DNA from: Epinephelus fuscoguttatus | Lineage: Eukaryota; Chordata; Actinopteri; Perciformes; Serranidae | Length of the DNA stretch: 64,000 nucleotides | Assembly: GCF_011397635.1 (NCBI RefSeq) | Contig: NC_064755.1 | Location: 22,179,282-22,243,281 of the forward strand | Direction of reading: 5' to 3' | In this document: one piece after another, positions 55,771 to 64,000 of the stretch | Position numbering within the stretch: position 1 is the stretch's first letter | Layout of the letters: each line of letters starts with the position of its first letter | The notes under the pieces: generated by a model | What the model was told of the DNA's origin: nothing | Seen by the model: only the letters and a program-made list of their open reading frames with translations | Databases searched by the model: none | Made by a program: the position numbers and the translations under genes

Positions 55771-57399
55771 CAGTACAGGCCAAAAGTTTGGACACACCTT
55801 CTCATTCAATGCGTTTTCTTTATTTTCATGACTATTTACATTGTAGATTCTCACTGAAGGCATCAAAACTATGAATGAACACATGTGGAGTTATGTACTT
55901 AACAAAAAAAGGTGAAATAACTGAAAACATGTTTTATATTCTAGTTTCTTCAAAATAGCCACCCTTTGCTCTGATTACTGCTTTGCACACTCTTGGCATT
56001 CTCTCCATGAGCTTCAAGAGGTAGTCACCTGAAATGGTTTTCCAACAGTCTTGAAGGAGTTCCCAGAGGTGTTTAGCACTTGTTGGCCCCTTTGCCTTCA
56101 CTCTGCGGTCCAGCTCACCCCAAACCACCTCGATTGGGTTCAGGTCCGGTGACTGTGGAGGCCAGGTCATCTGCCGCAGCACTCCATCACTCTCCTTCTT
56201 GGTCAAATAGCCCTTACACAGCCTGGAGGTGTGTTTGGGGTCATTGTCCTGTTGAAAAATAAATGATTGTCCAACTAAACGCAAACCGGATGGGATGGCA
56301 TGTCGCTGCAGGATGCTGTGGTAGCCATGCTGGTTCAGTGTGCCTTCAATTTTGAATAAATCCCCAACAGTGTCACCAGCAAAACACCCCCACACCATCA
56401 CACCTCCTCCTCCATGCTTCACAGTGGGAACCAGGCATGTGGAATCCATCCGTTCACCTTTTCTGCGTCTCACAAAGACACGGCGGTTGGAACCAAAGAT
56501 CTCAAACTTGGACTCATCAGACCAAAGCACAGATTTCCACTGGTCTAATGTCCATTCCTTGTGTTTCTTGGCCCAAACAAATCTCTTCTGCTTGTTGCCT
56601 CTCCTTAGCAGTGGTTTCCTAGCAGCTATTTGACCATGAAGGCCTGATTCGCGCAGTCTCCGCTTAACAGTTGTTCTAGAGATGGGTCTGCTGCTAGAAC
56701 TCTGTGTGGCATTCATCTGGTCTCTGATCTGAGCTGCTGTTAACTTGTGATTTCTGAGGCTGGTGACTCGGATGAACTTATCCTGAGAAGCAGAGGTGAC
56801 TCTTGGTCTTCCTTTCCTGGGTCGGTCCTCATGTGTGCCAGTTTCGTTGTAGCGCTTGATGGTTTTTGCGACTCCACTTGGGGACACATTTAAAGTTTTT
56901 GCAATTTTCCGGACTGACTGACCTTCATTTCTTAAAGTAATGATGGCCACTCGTTTTTCTTTAGTTAACTGATTGGTTCTTGCCATAATATGAATTTTAA
57001 CAGTTGTCCAATAGGGCTGTCGGCTGTGTATTAACCTGACTTCTGCACAACACAACTGATGGTCCCAACCCCATTGATAAAGCAAGACATTCCACTAATT
57101 AACCCTGATAAGGCACACCTGTGAAGTGGAAACCATTTCAGGTGACTACCTCTTGAAGCTCATCGAGAGAATGCCAAGAGTGTGCAAAGCAGTAATCAGA
57201 TCAAAGGGTGGCTATTTTGAAGAAACTAGAATATAAAACATGTTTTCAGTTATTTCACCTTTTTTTGTTAAGTACATAACTCCACATGTGTTCATTCATA
57301 GTTTTGATGCCTTCAGTGAGAATCTACAATGTTAATAGTCATGAAAATAAAGAAAACGCATTGAATGAGAAGGTGTGTCCAAACTTTTGGCCTGTGCTG
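55771..57399. mobile_element. Tc1/mariner transposon, DD38E type, apparently complete
   Basis: A 1629-bp element flanked by TA on both sides (55769-55770 and 57400-57401). The terminal inverted repeats begin CAGTACAGGCCAAAAGTTTG and CAGCACAGGCCAAAAGTTTG and extend about 272 bp each, with only about 4 visible mismatches, so the insertion is young. One uninterrupted transposase gene lies inside on the minus strand. The left repeat overlaps the 3' end of that gene. Confidence 0.92.
55934..56986 (-). CDS. Tc1-type transposase (DD38E)
   Basis: Cut-and-paste transposase for the surrounding element. From the internal ATG at 56986 (MARTNQLTKEKRVAII) it is 350 aa; the frame stays open upstream to 57085, but the family start is the internal one. 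It has the N-terminal paired-like DNA-binding region with two helix-turn-helix parts (TLRNEGQSVRKIAKTLNVSP and a second near SRTTVKRRLRESGL). The GGGGVMVWGCF motif follows. The catalytic triad is Asp in WSDESKF, Asp in QQDNDPKHTS and Glu in DLNPIEVVW, with 38 residues between the last two. That spacing is DD38E, not the DD34E of Sleeping Beauty. No stop or frameshift is seen, so it may be active. The last ~35 codons lie within the terminal repeat. Confidence 0.93.
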   Translation of the reverse strand: MARTNQLTKEKRVAIITLRNEGQSVRKIAKTLNVSPSGVAKTIKRYNETGTHEDRPRKGRPRVTSASQDKFIRVTSLRNHKLTAAQIRDQMNATQSSSSRPISRTTVKRRLRESGLHGQIAARKPLLRRGNKQKRFVWAKKHKEWTLDQWKSVLWSDESKFEIFGSNRRVFVRRRKGERMDSTCLVPTVKHGGGGVMVWGCFAGDTVGDLFKIEGTLNQHGYHSILQRHAIPSGLRLVGQSFIFQQDNDPKHTSRLCKGYLTKKESDGVLRQMTWPPQSPDLNPIEVVWGELDRRVKAKGPTSAKHLWELLQDCWKTISGDYLLKLMERMPRVCKAVIRAKGGYFEETRI

Positions 57400-57401
57400 T
57401 A

Positions 57402-60059
57402 CATGTATCTATAATTCTAGGGTGTCTTCTAGCACTTGCAGCAGTAGTAAAAATGCACGGTGACTGACATGATTGCACCAAATTAAACCTCATAACAAAG
57501 AACTGCACAGTGAAACATCGTCTCAACGCCAATCCCCCAAATCTCAGTTAATCCTCAAAAACATTTCTCCAGCAGCTGTAGATTAGACGTGTAGGAAAAG
57601 CCCCGTAATGTGAAGATAATCAGAGATCTTCCTGTAATGTCACAACCTTTTTGGCAACCACCAAAAGGAGTGCAGTGACAGAAAAGTGGAACCAAAGGAG
57701 GATAATGAATCCTAAACTGTTCGGGACTGTAATTAGCATTTTGATTGGAGTCTTAACCAGGCAAGTGATTGCTCTTATTAGCGTGTGCTTAAGGACGAAA
57801 TTAACATCTTTAATTTGGCAGAGTCTACGGTTGAGTGAGCCAGGTGACACTGCTGGGTAAAATCAACTTTCACTCCCTCTTTTCTTACTTTTATTTCTTA
57901 TTGTTTAAGAACACGTACATTTCTGCGTGTACGTGTCTTGTATTAAAAATAACTGAAAATGTCCGGAGAAAAAAAATAATGAGCTTTCAAGGTCATCTTT
58001 ACGGTCAGGGATTACACAGCAGGGCATTTCAAGCAGCTCAACAGCAACAGGGTGAAGAGGTCCCAGGGGCTCTTTTACCATTTGCGAGCACATTGCTTCT
58101 ATAGTAATACGCTATCCGGACTTGCTTTGACTTCACGCCAATGTTGCTTGATCTGCTCGGTGCCGACAAAACACAACAGATTGACGAATTTAAAAGAAAA
58201 GCACTTTTATCAGCTTCCAAGGAAAAGTCATTAAGATACCACGAGCCTGTGATTGGCAGGAAATCCCCGTGGATTTGGCCTATTACTGTTGATGAGGAAG
58301 CACAGTAGCCTACAAGTCCTGGCGTTAATAGGGTGGAACAGATTACTGTGTTCCAGTGACTTCTCATTTATCATCGCAATGATTTGTGCTGTTTTGTTTG
58401 TCCTCACACACAAATTTTAGCGCGATAGATTTTATTGCCTTTGCAGTGCCCTGGGCATTTGATGTTACATCTGTAGATTATGTCACAACTAATCATCCTC
58501 ATGCACGGCCCGCTGTGTTAAATCCTACACTTAGCTGAGGAGGCAAAAACAGGATATCTAGTGGAGCAATAGCAGCCTTCACTTCGGTGCACCTACAGCA
58601 TAATTTACTTGTTTTTTCCTTTCCTTTTTAAGACAGTTCATCAAAAACATTATCTACACAGCATTCTGACTTGAATTTAATCATCCTCATAGATGCTTCC
58701 TTGCATAATAGTCAGCTTACGGTCGAAAGCCAGACAGTCCCAGGAGCCCCAGTCGCTGTGAGTTGACACAAATATCCTTTTCCTGGACAGATTTAGACAT
58801 ATGCGATATCATGGAGCAGGAGGAGCTGATGCTAAACTCCATTCTTATCTCCAGGCCAATATGACCTCAGATTAGACGGAGAAAGAAAGGAGAGAAAAGT
58901 GACCTCACCAGACAAATGTCAGGATAACAATAAGCCATCAAAACAACCCGATGCAAAACAAGTTTGATTCATTATTAAAGATTTGAGATTACTAGCTCCC
59001 TGTTTCACTTTAACCCCAATCCTGCATCTTTGGGTAATTTATATCCCCTCCTCTAATCTGTTTATGCTCAGCCCCTGCTCCCATGGTGCACTTTATCTCC
59101 TCTGTATTATTACAAATTCACACATGGTTTGTTGTGTGTGATGTCTGCCTGATATCTTCTAAGACCAATTCATCAGAGACAGAAGCAATCACAAGAAAAC
59201 AACCACACAAACACAGTTTGACAGAAAACTTTTGGTTGCCACTAATGCCACTAAGTCTTTTAGTAATGCAAAATTATTTACTCCCTTTGCTTCCTCTTGT
59301 CTTTGTTCCTTTGGAGATCAAAACTAAACTGTGTGCATACTGGTGCAAATGAATATTCTGAGGGAAACAACACCCCTTTGTTATTCAGAATATACTCCCA
59401 CCTGAAAATTTGTTCCCCAAAGCATTACCCAAATTTTCAAAGACATGAAATAAGCGTGACACTGAGGAAAGTTTTTGGCAAAAAGCCCTGTAAAGTGAGG
59501 AGGGTCTGTGGGATGTTGATGAGCTGATTTTTGGGTGCGTTGCTCGCTGGTAAATCTTTGTTTACCTGTTGGTTTAGCAGATTAAAATATGTAAGACTTC
59601 CTGATTATCAAATGAAATATGATATATGATTACGTTACAAAGGCATACTGTGTGTTTCCTGTGGTTATTTTAACAAGAGAAACAGCCCAAAATACACCAC
59701 ACAAAAAAGACTCCCCTCTTTAATGGTCACATTTTTGTTTTCAGGTGATAAAACATTATGTGTATTATGTCTAATCAGATTCACATCTATGCACATCAGC
59801 AATGCACATAAACACACTGAATGAGTGCTGAAAGACTCTGCTCCACACTGTCTTTGAACATACTGGGAATAATGGGCTCCCATGTGTTTTGCCGTAAACA
59901 CAGCCAAATGGGAGGTAAAAGATCGTTAAAGGTAATAATGACTTCCTCTTTTCCTCAGGCATCTGACTGAGTGTGTCTAAACTCAGACATTTGGAGGTTT
60001 TTCTGTGTCCTTGGTGCACTGCTACACAGCACAGAAAGGAAAGTTTTACCTGAATTTAC
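57402..60059. other. Intergenic, nothing recognised
   Basis: Distal 5' side of neto2. No exon with convincing splice signals or family similarity is visible, and no element with clear termini. Confidence 0.35.
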
Positions 60060-61075
60060 ACCAAAGTCTGCCTCTATGAACGTACATGTATGGGCGGATC
60101 ATAAGACAACGGGCCCCTGGGCCAGCCTGCGACACCAGGGGTCAACACGCCCGGGTCTCCACCCCTGTCTGCTGCCTGGCACACAATGCACCCAGCCCTG
60201 ATGCCAGTCCCTGCGGGTGGTGGGCCCTAAGGTTGGCGGCTCCATGTCATTCATTCAGGCTGAGGCCCAAGGTCGGACTGGCTCCCGACCTGGGCGGGCG
60301 AGGTACGCTTTTCCCGAATGTGCCGTTTTATCAAGGTCTTCTTCAACTGCTCTTAGTCTGGCCCCTCCCCCTGGGAACACTTTGCCTTGGGAGACCCCAC
60401 CAGGGGTTACTTGCCCCAGACAACACAGCTCTCAAGATCACAGGGACACACAAACTGGCAATTCTTGGTGGGGATGGGAGTGAGTTACTGCCCCAAGCAA
60501 AGGAGCTCAAGTATCTTGGGGTCTTGCTCACAAGCAAGGGTAGAATGGAGGGTGAGATGGATCAGCGGTTTGGTGTGGTGTCTGCATTGATGCAGGCACT
60601 GCGCCAGACTGTCGTGGTGAAGAGGGAGCTGAGCCAGAAGGCAAAGCTTTCGATTTACTGGTCCATCTACATCCCAACCATCACCTATGGTCATGGGATC
60701 CGGGTAGTGACCGAAAGAATGAGATTGCGGATACAAGCAGCTGAAATGAGTTTCCTCTGTGGGATGGCTGGGCTCAGCCTTAAAGATAGAGTGAGGAGCT
60801 CAGACATCCAGAGGGAGCTCTGGGTAGAGATGCTGCTTCTTCACATCAAAAGGGGCCAGCTGAGGTGTTAGAGGTGTTCCAGTCACGTCCAACTAGTGGG
60901 AGGCGCCAGAACACATTGAAGGGATTATATATGTCGTCTGGCCTGGCAACGCCTCGGGATCCCTCAGGAGAAGCTGGAAAGCTTTGCTGGGGAGAGGGGC
61001 ATCTGGAATACTTTGCTCAGCCTGCCCCACGACCCGGCTTCAGATAAGCAGTTGAAAATGTATGGCTGGATGGAA
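60060..61075 (+). mobile_element. Internally deleted LINE (non-LTR retrotransposon)
   Basis: The 5' part (60060 to about 60445) is the GC-rich leader typical of a teleost LINE, including TCTGGCCCCTCCCCCTGGGA and GACAACACAGCTCTCAAGAT. It runs directly into the region downstream of the reverse-transcriptase core. Frame 60086-60871 there encodes KELKYLGVLLTSKGRM, KAKLSIYWSIYIPTITYGHG and RIQAAEMSFLCGMAGLSLKD, all strongly conserved in this LINE family. The endonuclease and most of the reverse transcriptase are missing. The 3' end finishes at AAATGTATGGCTGGATGGA, a decayed form of the GATGGATGG tail. Probably CR1/L2/Rex1-related; clade uncertain. Confidence 0.75.
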
Positions 61076-61078
61076 GGC

Positions 61079-61330
61079 CCCTGGGCACAGATATGCAAAA
61101 GGACCCCACCACCTCTCTTACATAAGAGCAAGACACACAGACTTTGTGTGATTTTGCTTCTTTTTTTGAGGCTTTGTGGTCTTTTTGTGTCTCTTTTGGG
61201 TCATTTTGAGTCTCCTCCTCGTCGATACATGTTAATATGAGTGACATTTTGCAGATGAAGGTCCAAGGGGCCCCTGACACTTTGGGCCCCTGGGCCTGTG
61301 CCCTGTAGGCCGTTCACTAATCCCTCCAGG
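61079..61330. repeat. Dispersed repeat shared with 17.4 kb
   Basis: Starts right after the LINE tail. It carries TGAGTGACATTTTGCAGATG followed by a GGGCCCCTGGGCCTGTGCCC block, closely matching 17640-17722. Upstream of that lies a T-rich TTTTTGTGTCTCTTTTGGGT tract, also shared. Family unknown. Confidence 0.6.
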
Positions 61331-63960
61331 GCTGCTAATAAATAAAACAATTTGTATAGGGGCAAGAAAAAATTCACATATTCATGCATGCACTTATTAT
61401 AATATAATATAATGCACTAATATATATTGACATAATGAGATATTACGTCTCTCCTGACACATAACATCAGTGCCCTTCGTGACCAGTGGAATATCTTCAT
61501 TCAATTTAAAGATTCTGCTTTTCCTAAATCTTGCTTCCTTATGCCATATGGCCAATCACAGCAAGCGTTTTTGGGACAGATGGCCAATGGTACTGACCTT
61601 TACTCAAAGCAGGGTTAAGCCTAAGAAGACAACTAGAAGATTAGTCTAGTTCTCAACAATTAGGTCCCTCAGAGTAGGAAGAAGGTGAAGAGGAGGCTGT
61701 GAAAAACAAAAGGAGATTAGATTAAGTGAAAGTTAGTCAGTCTGAACTTTCCTGATCAAGTCATTAATGGTTTGCTTCTCACCAAACAAAAATCTGCAGT
61801 ACATGCCATATTAAATGTATTCATAATGTAATTATGGATCATTGTGTTCTGCAATTCTAAATATGATTCTTTTAACTGAAAAAAGAGGCTTATTACAACA
61901 TTCAGTTTATAAAAAATCTTAAAATCAGCACTGACCCAGTGACAAACTAAACCACAGTGCTGCCGATGCTCCCGTGTCAGTAAGTTCAGCAGACACTTTG
62001 GCCATGTTCGACTGAAAAAATTCAGCAGCAAGTAAAGCAGTGAGAAGCTTTACTCCATCAGCAAACAGAAATCTTCTTAGCACGGCCTGATCTGTGGATG
62101 TGGCAGCGAGCCTGGAGGAGGATGAGTTCGATGCCACTTTAGGTTCATCAAAGATGCTTTTAATGTTTAAATATTTTTTCTTACTAATTTAATTGTTTTA
62201 ACTTTTTCATTTTAGTTTCTAGTGACAAACAAGTTACTGTTGTCATTACCAATAATGCTTTGCAAGACAACTGTCTGGGACCCTCACAGAGTGTGTGTTT
62301 CACTGGATACCAGTTAATTCTGGTCTAATAATTGTCAGTTTGAGCTTGTTGGTATCTCTAATTTTCTTTAAAAAAAAAAAAGACAAAATGTGGGTCAATA
62401 CAGATATTTTCAAAAAGTGCCTGTTGACATCTGTTAGAAATAATAATAATAACATGGTGAGAGATTTTGAGGATTTTTCATTTGATACCAGTTCAGCCCT
62501 CTGATTACTTGTCATTCCTAAAGTGCGCTGAACTTGAGAGCTTTAGAGAGAATGACATTATGCGTGCATCTGGCTGTTAACATGCTATCTGCCTCGAGGT
62601 TTTTCTCCCCTCCCTTTCTTCCCACTTTTTAATTTAGTCAAACATACAAAGCTGGTCTTTGCAATCAAGGCCTAAGCACTTAGGAAGGAGCTTTAGAGAC
62701 ATAATTAAAAGGCCTCAGTGGGAGACGGCAGCTTTGAAACAAAGTGACGGAAAGTGAGAGTCTGATACAAGGTTGTTTGGAACATCAGAGATTGAAAGAG
62801 AATAGGGTGATGAAGGGACGGAGAAGGGAGAAAAGAGGGAGAAGTGAGAAAAAAATGTGGCATGTGATGATGCGACTAGACTAGCGTGGATTATCTGCTG
62901 TCGGCTAGTAAGAATAAGGCTCACAGGGCTGGAAGCCATGTGCTTCAGTGTGACCACAAACACCCAGAATGTATAAAAATTACAACAAACAACTATTATA
63001 ATTATTGCTGAAACTGATTTTAAGGATGTTTTATATTACTGGCATGAGACTCAATATGCAAATAAAAATATGTGAAGGAGAAGCTGGCAATACCAAAAGT
63101 GTTCTCACTGCACAATACTGCAAATAACCACCAGTAACAGTAAATGTGGACGGGTTGAGACAGAGGAGAAAAGCCTGGGTGGGAGACGTGAATTTGAATG
63201 ATCAGACTTCGCCGCAGTTTTAATTACACAGCACACAACTGCAGCCCTGATTAATTCCAACAACCATAAACTGCACAGTGTGTGCGTGTGTTTATGTAAG
63301 TGTGCTGGTACATTTGTCATAGATGGAAGTGAATGAAGATACAGAGACACAGAGAGAGAGATGGAAATCATAATTGAACTTTGTGAATTAAACTGCACCT
63401 CACACATTCAGGTTTTTCAGCACGATGCCAGCACTTTAAAGGATAGACTAATGGCCTTTTCAGTACCCACTAGAATACATTCATAAGGACACCAGTCATT
63501 AGCAGTGATGTGAATATTACAGCAATTTGGGCATTTGGCCATTATCCCAGTGAAATCACAGACTAACCTTTGATTCTGTACCTTCTTTGATTCACACATG
63601 AAGACACATTCAATCCAAACTCACTTTAATGAAATGTCTTTAACAACATTTCAATGAGCCGACCAAGTCTCAACATTTACCAGACTTCAAAAAGATCATC
63701 ACTAATGTCATAAAGTCAAGTGTGCATGTTTTGATTAAAGACAGCTGGGTGCAGCTAAAGTGCCAGTAATGGTTACTAACTACGGTATATTTACTCAAGT
63801 ACTGTCCCTAATCATGACAGTTTTGGGGATACTTGTTCAAAGGTATCCACATTTAATACAAATTCTACTAGTCCTACTGCATTTGAGAAGAAATTATTTT
63901 CACACCACTACATTTATTTGCTGTAGTTAGTTTGTAGGCTCAGTTACATACAGAACACAT
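61331..63960. other. Intergenic, nothing recognised
   Basis: No supported exon or element. A short TAATA-rich tract occurs near 61397-61430. Open frames here are short and show no family similarity. Confidence 0.35.
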
Positions 63961-64000
63961 GGGGGCGGCAGTAGCTCAGTCCATAGTAACTTGGGTTGGG
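63961..64000 (+). mobile_element. Start of a tRNA-derived SINE, cut by window end
   Basis: GGGGGCGGCAGTAGCTCAGT followed by CCATAG matches the 5' head (A-box region) of an abundant teleost tRNA-derived SINE. The B-box and body would lie beyond the window. Confidence 0.6.

Noticed and set aside
61925-62137. Minus-strand 70-aa frame starting MASNSSSSRLAATST
   Set aside because: No family similarity, no flanking exons and low complexity at the start; probably chance.

Overview
This window is nuclear DNA from a ray-finned fish, most likely a percomorph teleost. The evidence is vertebrate-type genes with short spliced exons and GT-AG introns, (CA)n and (AT)n microsatellites, and DNA-transposon, MITE, SINE and LINE families typical of teleosts. 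There are no bacterial operons, rRNA or CRISPR arrays. The species cannot be named from the sequence alone.

Layout. 0.6-6.7 kb is repeat-rich: a long-inverted-repeat TTAA element at 571-1903 and a nest of elements at 5.0-6.7 kb. Four minus-strand genes follow: rabl2 (7504-11480, 8 coding exons, 223 aa), odf3b/cimap1b (14125-15399, 6 exons, 256 aa), ptpdc1 (18318-22011, 12 exons, 627 aa) and a class II ARF, arf4/arf5-like (27878-32581, 6 exons, 180 aa). A plus-strand seven-pass membrane protein resembling TMEM116 lies at 35085-39010 (12 exons, 350 aa). Last comes the minus-strand neto2 (45068-51586, 12 exons, 555 aa). All six models were assembled by hand from splice signals and reading phase, and every exon junction keeps frame.

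40.6-45.2 kb holds a tandem duplication of the 3' end of neto2 and its downstream flank, which leaves a broken terminal-exon copy. From 52 kb to the end I see no host coding gene. That stretch has a TTAA MITE (53968-54198), an apparently intact Tc1-type transposon with DD38E spacing (55771-57399, transposase of 350 aa), an internally deleted LINE (about 60060-61075), and the start of a tRNA-derived SINE cut by the window end.

Functionally, RABL2 (basal body and intraflagellar transport), ODF3B/CIMAP1B (axonemal microtubule-associated), PTPDC1 (reported in centrosome and cilium-length work) and ARF4-type GTPases (trafficking of ciliary membrane cargo) all have links to cilia or flagella and sit consecutively on one strand. 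NETO2 is an auxiliary subunit of kainate receptors and is unrelated. No wholly new coding system is evident. The most noteworthy items are the DD38E element whose terminal repeat encodes the transposase C-terminus, the neto2 terminal-exon duplication, a 103-nt hairpin at 13.6 kb, and the run of cilium-linked genes.
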